Source: Nostoc sp. B(2019)
GTDB lineage: Bacteria; Cyanobacteriota; Cyanobacteriia; Cyanobacteriales; Nostocaceae
Direction of reading: 5' to 3'
Assembly: GCF_010091925.1 (NCBI RefSeq)
Contig: NZ_WVID01000006.1
Coordinates: forward strand, 141,775-205,774
DNA: 64,000 bases
In this document: piece after piece, positions 1-10,347 of the stretch
Position numbering within the stretch: the stretch's first letter is position 1
How the letters are laid out: every line of letters begins with the position of its first letter
Program-made: the position numbers and the translations under genes
Notes under the pieces: model-generated
Databases searched by the model: none
The model's input: the letters and a program-made list of their open reading frames with translations, nothing else
What the model was told of the DNA's origin: nothing

Positions 1-69
1 AAAAGTAAAGGGTTAAGAGTTATTATTCTTCCTCTGCTCCCTCATTTTTCTCATCTTTTAAGTTCCTTT

Positions 70-1197
70 TTAATGTGCTCTAGCAGCCCCATTAGCACCA
101 GGTTTTACACCTGCTTGTGGTGTAGCAGTGCCGATGAGACGTTGGATTTCATCTGGCTTAGAAGTCTTAGACATCGCTGCTTCAAAGGAGATCGTTCCAG
201 CTTTGTAAAAATCGGCTAAAACTTTCTCCAGCGTTTGCATTCCCAATTTGCCGCCAGTCTGAATAGCTGAGTAAATTTGAGATGTTTTGCCTTCTCGAAT
301 CAAGTTGGAAATAGCGGGGGTAACGATCAGAATTTCTTGAGCCATTACTCGACCATACTCACCAGGCTTGGGGTTTTTCTTTGATACCAAGGTTTGGCTA
401 AATACCGCCACTAAAGAGTTAGACAACTGCACTCGCACTTGGGTTTGTCTTTCATGCGGGAAAACGTCGATAATCCGGTCAACAGTTTGTGCAGCAGAAC
501 TGGTGTGTAGCGTACCAAATACCAAGTGTCCTGTTTCTGCCGCGGAAATCGCCAAGGAAATCGTTTCCAAATCGCGCATTTCTCCCACCAGAACAATATC
601 TGGATCTTCCCGCAAGGCTGCTTTCAAGGCATTAGCAAAGCTCTTGGTATCTTCACCCAGTTGCCGCTGGTGAACTAAGCTTTTGATTGGTTCGTAGACA
701 AATTCAATCGGGTCTTCCACCGTTAAAATATGCTCTGCTTTGGTGCGGTTAATCAAGTCGATCATTGCCGCTAGAGTAGTTGTCTTCCCAGAACCCGTAG
801 GGCCTGTCACCAGAATTAGTCCTCTGGGCTTATCTGACATTTCCCGCACCACATCTGGTAGACCTAATTTTTCAAAGTTAGGAATTTTGGAACTTAACGC
901 CCGTAAGCAAGCAGCATAAGCACCACGCTCTTTATAGACATTGACCCGGAAACGAGCCAAACCCTTAACACCATAAGAACAATCTAACTCCCAGGTCTGT
1001 TCCAAGGTTTTACGCTGGGTGTTGTTGAGCATACTAAAAATTAGCCTTTGACACTGATCAGCTGTCAACACCTCCTCGCCAATAGGTGTGAGTTTACCAC
1101 TGATGCGGAAATAGGGAGGCAAACCAGCGGATAAATGCATATCCGAGCCACCCATTTCAACCAACTGCTCCATCAGGTCTTCGATCATCATTTCCAT
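70..1197 (-). CDS. pilT: Type IV pilus retraction ATPase PilT
   Basis: Cytoplasmic hexameric motor that depolymerises type IV pili for twitching/gliding motility and DNA uptake. The 375 residues match the usual PilT length. Visible motifs are Walker A (GPTGSGKTTTLA, about residue 130), the Asp box (EDPIEF), Walker B (DPDIVLVGEMRD), the His box (TGHLVFGTLHT) and the C-terminal retraction motif around IREGKTSQI that marks PilT rather than PilB. It lies about 0.3 kb downstream of pilB on the same strand, the usual cyanobacterial pilB-pilT(-pilC) order; pilC would be beyond the left edge. The Ala-rich tail after residue 355 is variable in the family. Confidence 0.96.
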   Translation of the reverse strand: MEMMIEDLMEQLVEMGGSDMHLSAGLPPYFRISGKLTPIGEEVLTADQCQRLIFSMLNNTQRKTLEQTWELDCSYGVKGLARFRVNVYKERGAYAACLRALSSKIPNFEKLGLPDVVREMSDKPRGLILVTGPTGSGKTTTLAAMIDLINRTKAEHILTVEDPIEFVYEPIKSLVHQRQLGEDTKSFANALKAALREDPDIVLVGEMRDLETISLAISAAETGHLVFGTLHTSSAAQTVDRIIDVFPHERQTQVRVQLSNSLVAVFSQTLVSKKNPKPGEYGRVMAQEILIVTPAISNLIREGKTSQIYSAIQTGGKLGMQTLEKVLADFYKAGTISFEAAMSKTSKPDEIQRLIGTATPQAGVKPGANGAARAH

Positions 1198-1506
1198 AGT
1201 TCTACTTCCTTTTGTTATTCGTTATTTGTCCTCTGTTACAAAGTTGAGCCAGTCGCTTGGGCGGGTTCCCCGACTTGAGGAGCCACTGCGTTGGACGGGT
1301 TTCCCGGTGAGACAGCCCTGAAGGAGGGTTTCCCTCCGTAGGGGACTGCGAACCCGTTCGCGTAGCGTCTCCTACAGGAGAAGGGCTTAAAGCAAGTGGC
1401 GTCGAACTGGCGTCTGTTCGCCGTAAGCCGGCGCACCCTGCGCGGGATCTTGCTACAGACTTTGCGCTTTGTCATTTGTTTAAAGTTACTGACCATCGGT
1501 TAATGA
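1198..1506. repeat. Intergenic composite repeat between pilB and pilT
   Basis: A G/C-rich mosaic of short dispersed repeats typical of Nostoc intergenic DNA, from about 1250 to 1460. It includes blocks such as GGCGGGTTCCC, GTTCGCGTAGCGTCTCC and AAGCAAGTGGCGT. Related blocks recur at 3640-3760. An 86-codon open frame on the minus strand (1236-1496) covers it, but its translation is Arg/Pro-rich and driven by the repeat, so I do not call it a gene. Confidence 0.6.
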
Positions 1507-3519
1507 CTAATCCTGAAAACGAGATGTCATACAGTAAGGGCAATCTAGCCATTCTGGTTTTAATTCAGCATGACAAGTCCGGCAGGTAAGACCACTTTTG
1601 CGTTTGGCTTTTAACTCTGCTTCTAAACCCGTATCAGTAAACGTCACTCGATCTACTTCTTCCAGAGTGGTAGCACCTTGTTTCACTAAGTCCAGGCTAT
1701 AAGCCAGCAAGGTTTTCATTCCTTCTTCAACTGCAACTTCCTTAATGCGTTCCGTTGGTGCATCTTCGTTGATCAGGGTTTGCAGGTTTTCAGTCACTCG
1801 CATGACTTCATAAACACCACAACGTCCCTTGTAGCCAGCACCATTACACGTTGGGCAAAGTTGATTTTTGGCTTTGGCTTGGGCGATCGCTTCTAATGTC
1901 AAACTGTTAGCTTTATAAAAGGTGACTCCCACATCTTGGGTTGCTGATAAACCATAGCGAGCTAGTTCCTCAGTTGTAGGAGTGTAGGGAATGCGGCAAT
2001 CGGAACATACACGCCGCACCAAACGTTGAGCCAAAACGCCAATCAGGGAACTAGAAACCATGAAAGGCTCAATACCCATTTCTCCCAAACGAGCGATCGC
2101 TCCTGGGGCATCATTGGTATGTAAAGTAGTTAATACTAAGTGACCCGTCAAGGCAGCCTCAATCGCTGTTTTCGCCGTTTCCTTGTCCCGTGTTTCACCT
2201 ACGAGTAGCACATCTGGGTCTTGCCGCAAGAAAGCCCGCAACGCGGTAGCAAAATCCAGCCCTTTTTCCCGAATCACCTGTACTTGAGTAATCCCTGGAA
2301 GACTATACTCGATTGGGTCTTCCACAGTACTAATATTAATTCCAGGAGAATTCTTTTCTGAGAGTGCTGAATACAGCGAGGTTGTTTTCCCAGAACCAGT
2401 TGGCCCAGTTACCAAAATTAGACCAAAAGGACGACTTACCATATCCTGGACAATCTGCAAAGTTTCAGGATCAGTGATTAACTTATTCAATCCGAGTTGG
2501 GTGGAGGAGTTATCCAAAATCCGTAGCACCACTTTTTCCCCGTAACGACTGGGTAAGGTACTTACGCGGAAGTCTACCTTCCGTCCTTCAAACATCCGGC
2601 GGATGCGTCCATCTTGGGGTAAACGCCGTTCAGCAATATCTAGATTGGAGATGATTTTAAACCGGGCTGTTACTGCCGGAATGATTTTTTTTGGTAGATT
2701 AGGGAATGCTTCACCCAGTACCCCATCTTTGCGAAAACGAATGCGTAAGCTTTCTTCCTGTGGTTCAATGTGAATGTCGGAAACCTTTTCATGCAAGGCT
2801 TTAGCCAAGATCCTATTGACAAGATTGATCACCGGGGCATCCTCTGCACCTTTCATTGCAGCCCCTAGATCAGCCTCCATATCATCAGGGGCATCTTCTA
2901 AGTCGAGATTACCAAGATTTTCTAAATCCTGACTAATATCTGTAGAGTTTTCTCGTTCCAGATGCTTTTGCCGAACAGCTAGTTCATCTAAGTATTGGTT
3001 GATTAGCTGCTGGTAGTCTTCCTGTGTAATCACCATCCGCTGCAATGCCAAGCCTTGTGGGCGCAAGATGCGGTTTAGGTCATCGGAAGCCTCTAGATTA
3101 TCTGGAGCGACCATCGCCACTAAAACAGAGGGTGGGGTTTGGTCTTCGTGTTTTGATAGTGGTACTAAACGATGGCGACGACAGATATCCACTGGGATCA
3201 GGGTTTCAATCAGGTTCCCCACCATTGTGTTGCCAACCTGGTTGACTTCCGGATCGAGGAATTCAACACCGTATAGGATTTTAAGTTCAAATAGCTGCTG
3301 TTTTTTGTATTGCCTGAGCAACTCAGGTGATAGTTGTTGCCCAGTGATTGACTCTAGTACTTCCGTCAAGGGTCTGCCAGATTTGCGGCTTTCAATTAGT
3401 GCCTGCCTCATCTGTTCGCTATTGACATAGCCAGATTGCACTAGCTTATTGCCAAAGGGCGAAAACTCTGTTCTGGTAGTTAGAGCGGTACTGCGCCGTT
3501 GTGGTGACGAGTAAGTCAT
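1507..3519 (-). CDS. pilB: Type IV pilus extension ATPase PilB (GspE family)
   Basis: Cytoplasmic ATPase that powers pilus assembly, antagonist of PilT. The 670-residue protein has an N-terminal MshEN-like domain (about 20-180), an acidic linker (about 195-225), then the ATPase core with Walker A (GPTGSGKTTSLY), Walker B (DPDVLLVGETRD) and His box (TGHLVLTTLHTNDA). A four-cysteine zinc motif (CSDC...CPTC) lies near residue 515-565. An extra C-terminal zinc-ribbon-like end (CRTC...CPYC, last 30 residues) is not in standard PilB. The ATG at 3519 gives a normal family N-terminus. It is probably co-transcribed with pilT. Confidence 0.95.
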   Translation of the reverse strand: MTYSSPQRRSTALTTRTEFSPFGNKLVQSGYVNSEQMRQALIESRKSGRPLTEVLESITGQQLSPELLRQYKKQQLFELKILYGVEFLDPEVNQVGNTMVGNLIETLIPVDICRRHRLVPLSKHEDQTPPSVLVAMVAPDNLEASDDLNRILRPQGLALQRMVITQEDYQQLINQYLDELAVRQKHLERENSTDISQDLENLGNLDLEDAPDDMEADLGAAMKGAEDAPVINLVNRILAKALHEKVSDIHIEPQEESLRIRFRKDGVLGEAFPNLPKKIIPAVTARFKIISNLDIAERRLPQDGRIRRMFEGRKVDFRVSTLPSRYGEKVVLRILDNSSTQLGLNKLITDPETLQIVQDMVSRPFGLILVTGPTGSGKTTSLYSALSEKNSPGINISTVEDPIEYSLPGITQVQVIREKGLDFATALRAFLRQDPDVLLVGETRDKETAKTAIEAALTGHLVLTTLHTNDAPGAIARLGEMGIEPFMVSSSLIGVLAQRLVRRVCSDCRIPYTPTTEELARYGLSATQDVGVTFYKANSLTLEAIAQAKAKNQLCPTCNGAGYKGRCGVYEVMRVTENLQTLINEDAPTERIKEVAVEEGMKTLLAYSLDLVKQGATTLEEVDRVTFTDTGLEAELKAKRKSGLTCRTCHAELKPEWLDCPYCMTSRFQD

Positions 3520-4126
3520 AAATGAGCAATGAGTACGGGAAACCTCTGATTAAAGTATTCCCAGCCTGTGACACAGAATTCTCATTGACACTGATTAAAT
3601 TCAATACTCACTTCTCAACACAAGTATTCCGTCAAGGGGAGCCACTGCCTTGCAAAGGAAAATCGCGTAGGCGGGTTCCCACGGCAGTCCGCTCAAGTTG
3701 GTAAACCCGTCCACGCGGCTGCCTCCCCGTTGTAGCAAGTGGCGTGAGACGCCCGCCGTAGGATGCCTGTAGGGCTGTAGGACGAACAGAACTTCAGTAC
3801 TTTTGACCTTGGACTGCTCGAAGGAGTTCAATGGTTAAATTTTAAGTAGTAATTCGTTAAAAAACTGACTTATGACTAATGGAGGAGCGAACAAGATTAA
3901 GCGCCACTCTTCCAAAAGACTTACTCCTAGAGCTACCTAAATCTTCGGCTTACCACTCTAGGGGCGTCTACGCTAATGCGTTCGTCATTTGTCACAATAA
4001 GAGGACGGTGACATTACTCCAGGAAAATATCGGCAACAAAATCAGCCTCAATTGCAAGCTTTTAATGGCAATGGTTGTAATTTGTGGTGACACACTGCCG
4101 TAAAAAGTATCTGGGAAGATTAGACA
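3520..4126. other. Intergenic region pilB/grpE with dispersed repeats
   Basis: About 600 bp between the divergent pilB and grpE genes. The stretch 3640-3790 holds GC-rich dispersed repeats (GGCGGGTTCCC, AAACCCGTCC, AAGCAAGTGGCGTGAGACGCC) related to those at 1250-1460. Another small repeat block (GGGGCGTCTACGCTAATGCGTTCG) is at 3960-3985. The short open frames here are repeat-driven. I find no CIRCE operator (TTAGCACTC-N9-GAGTGCTAA) upstream of grpE. Both promoters should lie here but I cannot place them. Confidence 0.5.
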
Positions 4127-4876
4127 ATGATGGACGAAAATAAACAGGTAAACTATACAAGCCAGCAATTGGGTGAACCAATAGAGGTAAAGCAAGCAAT
4201 GATGAGCGACTCCCCAGCCCAAATCAACTCCAACGAATCTGGCAGCGAGGTTAGTGAGCAAGTGGCAGCCCAAACTAATGTACCGGGAGATACAGCTACT
4301 CTCAATCAAGAAAATGGCGTCGCTGCGACTGAGAAAACAGAAGTAGAAACGGCAGCTTTAACAGGATTGACTCAACAAATTGAAGCTCTCAAAGCACAAC
4401 TAGAGGAGCGTAGTACTCAATATATGCGGATTGCCGCAGATTTTGAGAATTACCGCAAACGTACAAGCAAAGAAAAAGAAGACCTAGAGGCGCTAGTGAA
4501 GCGGAATACGATTACTGAATTGCTGCCAGTGGTCGATAATTTTGAGCGGGCCCGATCGCACCTCAAACCGCAAAGCGATGGCGAGATGACAATTCACAAA
4601 AGTTACCAAGGTGTTTATAAACAATTAGTGGATAGCCTCAAGCGCCTCGGTGTGTCACCAATGCGTCCTGAAGGTCAAGAATTTGATCCCAACCTCCACG
4701 AAGCAGTAATGCGGGAACCTACGGATGAACATCCTGAAGGAACAGTGTTAGAAGAGTTAGTGCGCGGATATTTCTTAGGCGATCGCGTGCTACGCCATGC
4801 AATGGTCAAAGTAGCTGCTCCAAAGGAAGATACACCTCCTATGGAAGAAAATCAGTCGAGTCCAGCCAACAGTTAA
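4127..4876 (+). CDS. grpE: Nucleotide exchange factor GrpE
   Basis: Co-chaperone that releases ADP from DnaK. The 249-residue protein has a long acidic, low-complexity N-terminus (1-75), typical of cyanobacterial GrpE. The long helical dimerisation region follows (about 80-125, [20 protein letters not shown] then [14 protein letters not shown]). The C-terminal beta domain holds the GrpE signature ([62 protein letters not shown]). ATG at 4127 or the next codon 4130 could be the start. It is followed 276 bp later by dnaK in the same direction. Confidence 0.95.
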   Translation: MMDENKQVNYTSQQLGEPIEVKQAMMSDSPAQINSNESGSEVSEQVAAQTNVPGDTATLNQENGVAATEKTEVETAALTGLTQQIEALKAQLEERSTQYMRIAADFENYRKRTSKEKEDLEALVKRNTITELLPVVDNFERARSHLKPQSDGEMTIHKSYQGVYKQLVDSLKRLGVSPMRPEGQEFDPNLHEAVMREPTDEHPEGTVLEELVRGYFLGDRVLRHAMVKVAAPKEDTPPMEENQSSPANS

Positions 4877-5152
4877 GCTGTAGTTGCTCGCCTCGCTGAC
4901 CATAAGTGCCTTGGTTCTGGCAAGGGCGAGCATCGTAACTGAGGCATAGGAAATGATGAAGAAGATGAGGGAAATCCAGAAGACACTAGAAAGCTTGGGA
5001 CGTGCGGTGACGCACAGAAAAAGACTCTCTGTGTCTTCTATCTCTATTTCCCCATTTTTAACAAATTTTATCTTTTGCCTTCAGTTCGAAGCGAAAAAAG
5101 TTAGTCCGCCACATAATTACAGCATAAAGATTCAGTAAAAATACTGCCAAGT

Positions 5153-7111
5153 ATGGGAAAAGTTATTGGGATCGACTTAGGCACTACTAATAGTTGCGTC
5201 GCAGTATTGGAAGGTGGTCAACCACTTGTGATCTCCAATTCTGAAGGCGGACGAACTACTCCTAGTATTGTGGGATTTGGGAAAGGCGGCGATCGCTTGG
5301 TGGGTCAACTGGCAAAGCGCCAAGCTGTAACCAATGCCGAAAACACGATATACAGTATTAAACGATTCATCGGGCGACGTTGGGAAGACACCGAAATAGA
5401 ACGCGATCGCGTACCCTATAACTGTGTCAAAGGTCGAGACGATACTGTAGATGTCCAAATTCGCGGACGAAACTACACACCACAAGAACTATCCGCCATG
5501 ATCCTCCAGAAGCTCAAACAGGATGCGGAGAACTTCTTAGGTGAATCTGTTACTCAAGCAGTGATCACCGTACCAGCTTATTTCACAGATGCCCAAAGAC
5601 AGGCAACCAAAGATGCTGGCACTATTGCCGGATTAGAAGTCCTGCGAATCATCAATGAACCAACCGCAGCTGCTTTAGCTTTCGGGTTGGATAAACAAGA
5701 GCAAGAGCAGCTAATTTTAGTATTTGACCTCGGAGGCGGTACCTTCGACGTATCCATTCTCCAACTTGGGGATGGAGTTTTTGAAGTTAAGGCTACTTGT
5801 GGCAACAACCACTTAGGTGGAGACGATTTTGATAATGCGATCGTCCGCTGGATGAGTGAACGCTTTCAGCAACAAGAGCAGCTCGACCTTTCTCCAGATA
5901 AAATGGCACTGCAACGCCTGCGGGAAGCAGCGGAAAAAGCAAAAATTGAACTTTCCAGTATGGCGAGTACTTCAATCAACTTGCCATTTATCACCGCCGA
6001 TGAAACTGGCCCGAAGCATCTAGAAATGGAACTCAGCCGCTCTAAATTTGAAGAGTTGGCAGGGAATTTAATTGCAGCTACCATCGAACCGATGATCCAA
6101 GCGCTCAAAGACGCAGATCTCAAACCACAAGACATAGATCGGATTATTTTGGTGGGTGGTTCTACACGCATTCCCGCAGTCCAAAACGCGCTGATCAAGT
6201 TTTTCAATGGCAAAGCTCCTGATCGCTCTGTCAACCCTGACGAAGCCGTAGCACTGGGAGCTGCTATCCAAGCTGGTGTGTTGGGTGGCGAAGTCGATAA
6301 TCTTTTACTATTGGATGTCACCCCCCTGTCTCTAGGAATTGAAACTTTGGGTGAAGTGTTCACCAAAATTATTGAACGTAATACTACAATTCCTACGAGT
6401 AAGTCCCAAGTCTTTTCTACAGCAGTTGATGGACAAACCTCGGTGGAAATTCACGTTCTCCAAGGTGAACGAGCAATGGCACGGGATAACAAGAGTCTCG
6501 GCAAGTTTCTACTGGCAGGAATTCCCCCATCTCCTCGTGGTGTGCCCCAAATTGAAGTATCTTTTGAAATCGATGTCAACGGTATTCTCAAAGTTTCTGC
6601 CCAAGATAAAGGCACAGGTAGAGAGCAGAGTATTCGGATTACCAATACAGGTGGGTTGAGTACTAACGAAGTTGAACGGATGCGGCAAGAAGCTGAATTA
6701 TTTGCTGAAGAAGACAAAAGACGCAAAGAACTGGTGGAACTTAAAAACCAAGGGGATAATCTGTTGTTCAGTTATGAATCCACCATAAAGGACAATGGCG
6801 ACTTAATCGGCGAGCAGATGAAAGCCTTGGCCAGTGAAAAAGTTGCACAACTTCAAACTGCTATGAATGATTCCAGTATTTCTACAGCAGAATTTAAGCA
6901 GCGTTTAGAAGATTTCCAACAAACTCTGTTTGCAATTGGTGCCGATGTTTACAACCGCGCTAACAACCAAAGTGACGAGGTTGACGAGGCTTCAGCTAGT
7001 CTCATTAACTCAGAACTAGACCAACCGATGAATGGCACGCTAATACCACAATTCAACTTTGATTTTGACGAAGAAAGTACCGCTCAGGCTGATTACGAGG
7101 CGATAGACTAA
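5153..7111 (+). CDS. dnaK: Molecular chaperone DnaK (Hsp70)
   Basis: ATP-dependent Hsp70 chaperone working with the flanking GrpE and DnaJ. The 652-residue protein starts [15 protein letters not shown]. It has the Hsp70 signatures IDLGTTNS (residues 6-13), [14 protein letters not shown] (about 190-203) and [12 protein letters not shown] (about 333-344), the linker [11 protein letters not shown], and the substrate-binding domain to about 510. A helical lid follows. The tail is acidic but does not end in the EEVD/VDEDK-type motif, a variation common among the several DnaK paralogues of cyanobacteria. Confidence 0.97.
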   Translation: MGKVIGIDLGTTNSCVAVLEGGQPLVISNSEGGRTTPSIVGFGKGGDRLVGQLAKRQAVTNAENTIYSIKRFIGRRWEDTEIERDRVPYNCVKGRDDTVDVQIRGRNYTPQELSAMILQKLKQDAENFLGESVTQAVITVPAYFTDAQRQATKDAGTIAGLEVLRIINEPTAAALAFGLDKQEQEQLILVFDLGGGTFDVSILQLGDGVFEVKATCGNNHLGGDDFDNAIVRWMSERFQQQEQLDLSPDKMALQRLREAAEKAKIELSSMASTSINLPFITADETGPKHLEMELSRSKFEELAGNLIAATIEPMIQALKDADLKPQDIDRIILVGGSTRIPAVQNALIKFFNGKAPDRSVNPDEAVALGAAIQAGVLGGEVDNLLLLDVTPLSLGIETLGEVFTKIIERNTTIPTSKSQVFSTAVDGQTSVEIHVLQGERAMARDNKSLGKFLLAGIPPSPRGVPQIEVSFEIDVNGILKVSAQDKGTGREQSIRITNTGGLSTNEVERMRQEAELFAEEDKRRKELVELKNQGDNLLFSYESTIKDNGDLIGEQMKALASEKVAQLQTAMNDSSISTAEFKQRLEDFQQTLFAIGADVYNRANNQSDEVDEASASLINSELDQPMNGTLIPQFNFDFDEESTAQADYEAID

Positions 7112-7112
7112 A

Positions 7113-7173
7113 GTTTGGCATTTGGGTATTGGGCATTGAAATTTCTCCATGCCTCATCTCCCAAATGCCAAAC
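7113..7173 (+). terminator. Long hairpin just after dnaK
   Basis: GTTTGGCATTTGGG (7113-7126) is the exact reverse complement of 7160-7173: a 14-bp perfect stem with a 33-nt loop starting 1 nt after the dnaK stop. No T-run follows, so it may act as a 3'-end stabiliser or a weak terminator. The sequence belongs to the GGCATTGGG-type STRR family. Confidence 0.5.
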
Positions 7174-7826
7174 ATGGTGTTATCAAGGTGAAATTGAGTT
7201 TAATATATCTAAATATTATTGATAATCAATTTAGCGAAGTTTCACAAGACCCCAGTGGTTTGTTAGATTGTAGAAGCGAATGCCGTAGGCTAGACGATAT
7301 TCCAGTACATAGAGAAGTCTGATCGTCTGTGAGACAGCGCTCTTGGTAGGGTTAGCCCGACCCAGGCGACTGCGATAGCGTAGCGTGAGCGACGTTAGGA
7401 GCGTCACCCGAAGGGCTTCCGACTATCGGAACTTCGGATCCGACCCAATACAGATGGAGGGTTTTCCACACCTAATAGTGCGGCTAGCTCCTCTGGTTGG
7501 TGGGCGGGTTTTCTCCTCCTACGTAGCACAATTGTAAAAGAGACAGCCGACTCGACAGCGATAAATTTGAGCATAATCTTTCCATGCTCTGAAATTTCGT
7601 AGCTTTTGTCGTCTTCTACGAGGAAAGCATTTGTTGCTTAAAATCTGCTGGTGATTTTTGTAAAAGGTAAAAGGTAAAATCAATTATTAATAAAAATTAA
7701 CTTTCGCCTTATGCCTTACCGAACTTCTGATGTTTGACGATAAATCGCCCTACGGGCGTCTACGGCAAAAGCCGCCGCTCAGAGTTCTCTCTCTGCTTTC
7801 TTCCTTCTAACTTTTACCTTTGCTAT
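7174..7826. other. Intergenic region dnaK/dnaJ
   Basis: About 650 bp containing mosaic short repeats at about 7255-7460 (pieces such as GCGATAGCGTAGCGTGAGCGACG, CCCGAAGGGCTTCC, and ACTTCGGATCCGA) and at 7745-7780 (GGGCGTCTACGGCAAAAGCC). The unusually large gap within an otherwise compact chaperone group is largely repeat-derived. An upstream in-frame extension of dnaJ from 7734 is repeat DNA, not protein. Confidence 0.45.
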
Positions 7827-8957
7827 ATGGCCCGCGACTATTATGAAATTCTGGGTGTCTCCCGTGACGCCGACAAAGAAGAACTCAAACAAGCCTACCG
7901 CCGCTTAGCCCGAAAGTATCACCCAGACGTGAACAAAGAACCGGGAGCGGAAGAGCGCTTTAAAGAAATTAACCGCGCTTATGAGGTACTCTCAGAATCA
8001 GAAACCCGCGCTCGTTATGATCGCTTTGGCCCAGAGGGTGTGTCAAGTGGAGCTGGTGCAGGCTTCCAAGATATTGGCGACATGGGTGGCTTTGCCGATA
8101 TTTTTGAAAGCATCTTTAGTGGCTTCGCTGGCGGTATGGGTGGCCCAACACAACAAAGACGACGCAGTGGGCCTGTGCGAGGTGACGATCTGCGGCTAGA
8201 CCTGAAGTTAGACTTTCGGGAAGCTGTATTTGGCGGTGAGAAAGAAATTCGGATTTCGCATTTAGAAAACTGTGAAGTATGTAGCGGTTCGGGTGCGAAG
8301 CCTGGAACGCGCCCCAGGACTTGTTCGACTTGTGGCGGATCGGGTCAAGTACGTCGTGTCACCAGAACCCCCTTTGGCAGCTTTACCCAAGTCTCAACTT
8401 GTCCCACTTGTAATGGGACAGGGATGGTAATTGAAGATAAATGTGATGCGTGTGACGGTAAGGGCGCAAATCAGGTAACAAAGAAACTCAAAATTACTAT
8501 TCCCGCTGGTGTGGATAATGGTACACGCTTGCGAATTTCTAATGAAGGGGATGCTGGTCAACGGAGTGGCCCTCCTGGTGACTTGTACGTCTACTTGTTC
8601 GTGAATGAGGACGAAGAATTTCAACGAGATGGCATCAACATTCTCTCAGAAATCAAAATTAGCTATCTCCAGGCAATTCTAGGCTGCCGTTTAGAGGTAG
8701 ATACGGTAGATGGGCCAGTGGAGCTGATAATTCCTGCTGGAACTCAGCCAAATACGGTGATGAAGTTGGAAAATCGTGGCGTACCTCGCTTGGGGAATCC
8801 CGTAAGTCGGGGCGACCACATGCTGACGGTGTTAATTGATATTCCCAATAAAGTAACCCCAGATGAGAGGGAACTGTTGGAGAAGCTAGCTAAAATTAAG
8901 GGAGACCGTACTGGTAAAGGCGGTTTAGAAGGATTTTTGGGAAATCTGTTTAAGTGA
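7827..8957 (+). CDS. dnaJ: Chaperone DnaJ (Hsp40, type I)
   Basis: J-domain co-chaperone that stimulates DnaK ATP hydrolysis and delivers substrates. The start is placed at ATG 7827 ([15 protein letters not shown]), where every DnaJ begins; the frame stays open upstream to 7734 but encodes repeat DNA. It is 376 residues, the usual type I length. The order is J domain with HPD (YHPDVNK, about residue 33), a Gly-rich linker (about 75-115), four zinc-finger CxxCxGxG-type repeats ([32 protein letters not shown]) and the C-terminal substrate-binding domain. Its stop overlaps the next start. Confidence 0.96.
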   Translation: MARDYYEILGVSRDADKEELKQAYRRLARKYHPDVNKEPGAEERFKEINRAYEVLSESETRARYDRFGPEGVSSGAGAGFQDIGDMGGFADIFESIFSGFAGGMGGPTQQRRRSGPVRGDDLRLDLKLDFREAVFGGEKEIRISHLENCEVCSGSGAKPGTRPRTCSTCGGSGQVRRVTRTPFGSFTQVSTCPTCNGTGMVIEDKCDACDGKGANQVTKKLKITIPAGVDNGTRLRISNEGDAGQRSGPPGDLYVYLFVNEDEEFQRDGINILSEIKISYLQAILGCRLEVDTVDGPVELIIPAGTQPNTVMKLENRGVPRLGNPVSRGDHMLTVLIDIPNKVTPDERELLEKLAKIKGDRTGKGGLEGFLGNLFK

Positions 8958-9214
8958 TGAAGCCCTCCTCTGTTTCAATTCCTGATGCTCATCTCGATTT
9001 GCGCGGCACTCCTTGCCCAATTAATTTTGTGCGAACAAAATTACGTCTGGAGAAAATGCAGCCAGGAGGTTTGCTAGAAGTCTGGCTAGACCTTGGAGAG
9101 CCAATTGAGCAGGTTCCTGATAGTCTGACAATGGCAGGCTATCAGGTTGAACAAATTATAGATTGCACTAGTTATTTTTCCCTGTTAGTACGTCGTCCAG
9201 CTATTGGCCAATGA
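8954..9214 (+). CDS. TusA/SirA-like sulfurtransferase family protein
   Basis: An 86-residue protein of the TusA/YedF/SirA fold. The signature [12 protein letters not shown] (about residues 15-26) holds the conserved Cys that carries persulfide in TusA; the CPxP Pro is replaced (CPIN). It overlaps dnaJ by 4 nt (ATGA) and the downstream rsgA by 4 nt, so the three are translationally coupled. A role in sulfur relay to tRNA or cofactors is family knowledge. The substrate here is unknown. Confidence 0.85.
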   Translation: MMKPSSVSIPDAHLDLRGTPCPINFVRTKLRLEKMQPGGLLEVWLDLGEPIEQVPDSLTMAGYQVEQIIDCTSYFSLLVRRPAIGQ

Positions 9215-10347
9215 GAGGGGAAGATTTTGTCGCTACAAGGCAGTTATTAGGTACGGTGCTGGCCGTGCAGGCTAATTTTTACCAGGTGCAGATGGATGCT
9301 GCACAGGAGGGAAGCAAAGGAGCGGAGGAAAAAATGGATTTAAATGCCCCTCTGCTCCCCTGCCCCTCTGCTCCCCTACCTCTTCATCCCCCCCTTCTCC
9401 TTTGTACTCGCAGAACACGCCTAAAAAAAATCGGACAACAGGTGATGGTAGGCGATCGCGTCGTTGTAGAAGAACCAGATTGGGCTGGAGGACGAGGGGC
9501 GATCGCGGATGTGCTACCCCGCCAAAGCGAATTAGATCGTCCAGCGATCGCTAATGTTAACCAAATTCTGTTGGTCTTTGCTGTCGCTGATCCGCCTCTG
9601 GAACCTTATCAGCTAAGTCGGTTTCTGATTAAGGCTGAGTCTACTGGTTTGGATGTGCTTTTATGCCTGAATAAAAGTGATTTAATTTCACCGCAGATGC
9701 AGCAACAAATCAGCGATCGCTTACTTGGTTGGGGCTATCAACCATTATTTATTAGCGTCAAACATGGTATAAATATCGACCAAGCAGCCAGTTATCTGAG
9801 CAATAAAATTACTGTAGTCGCTGGGCCTTCTGGCGTTGGGAAATCTAGCCTGATCAATGCGCTGATTTCTTCGGTTAACCTGCGAGTAGGAGAAGTTTCG
9901 GGCAAACTAGCTCGTGGTCGCCATACTACCCGCCATATAGAATTATTTACTTTGCCTAGCGGTGGCTTGCTAGCAGATACTCCCGGCTTTAATCAGCCTG
10001 ATCTGGATTGCACTCCTGAAGAATTAGTACATTATTTTCCAGAAGCCAGAAAGCGCTTAGCAGTTGCTAGCTGTCGGTTTAGCGATTGTCTGCATCGAGA
10101 TGAGCCTGATTGCGCCGTGCGGGGAGACTGGGAGCGGTATCAACATTATTTAGAATTTGTGACGGAAGCGATCGCCCTTCAAACTCAGCTTCACCAACAA
10201 GCCGATCCTGAATCTAACCTCAAGTTAAAAAGCAAAGGCAAAGGGCAAAGTCAATACGAACCCAAGTTGGAAAGTAAAAAATATCGCCGTGTTTCCCGGC
10301 GGACTCAACTGCAAGCATTACAAGATTTGTATCAGGACGAGGAGTAA
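9211..10347 (+). CDS. rsgA: Ribosome small-subunit GTPase RsgA, copy 1
   Basis: Circularly permuted GTPase for late 30S maturation. The order is OB-fold N-domain, then G4 (NKSD, about residue 151), G1 (GPSGVGKSS, about 203), G3 (DTPG, about 253), then the zinc motif C-x5-C-x-H-x5-C (CRFSDCLHRDEPDC). The OB domain is interrupted at residues about 29-65 by an insertion rich in Leu/Pro/Ala/Cys. It is encoded by an A/G-rich then C-rich STRR (about 9303-9413), lengthening the protein to 378 residues. It overlaps the TusA-like gene by 4 nt. A diverged second copy lies at 41421-42482. Confidence 0.93.
   Translation: MRGEDFVATRQLLGTVLAVQANFYQVQMDAAQEGSKGAEEKMDLNAPLLPCPSAPLPLHPPLLLCTRRTRLKKIGQQVMVGDRVVVEEPDWAGGRGAIADVLPRQSELDRPAIANVNQILLVFAVADPPLEPYQLSRFLIKAESTGLDVLLCLNKSDLISPQMQQQISDRLLGWGYQPLFISVKHGINIDQAASYLSNKITVVAGPSGVGKSSLINALISSVNLRVGEVSGKLARGRHTTRHIELFTLPSGGLLADTPGFNQPDLDCTPEELVHYFPEARKRLAVASCRFSDCLHRDEPDCAVRGDWERYQHYLEFVTEAIALQTQLHQQADPESNLKLKSKGKGQSQYEPKLESKKYRRVSRRTQLQALQDLYQDEE
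9303..9413. repeat. In-frame repeat insertion inside rsgA
   Basis: Low-complexity DNA: GGAGGGAAGCAAAGGAGCGGAGG followed by repeated CCCCTCTGCTCCCCTGCCC units. Similar G-rich units in the opposite orientation occur in cobN (48120-48198 and 51073-51225). It keeps the rsgA frame open and falls in a surface loop region of the OB fold. Confidence 0.7.

Noticed and set aside
1236-1496. 86-codon frame on the minus strand
   Set aside because: Entirely repeat DNA with a basic, low-complexity translation and no conserved pattern.
4953-5138. 61-codon frame between grpE and dnaK
   Set aside because: Composed of short repeats (AAGATGAGG, CACAGAAAAAGACTC) with no Shine-Dalgarno or family pattern.
7734-7826. 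Upstream in-frame extension of dnaJ
   Set aside because: The DnaJ family begins at [10 protein letters not shown] (7827); the extension encodes repeat DNA.
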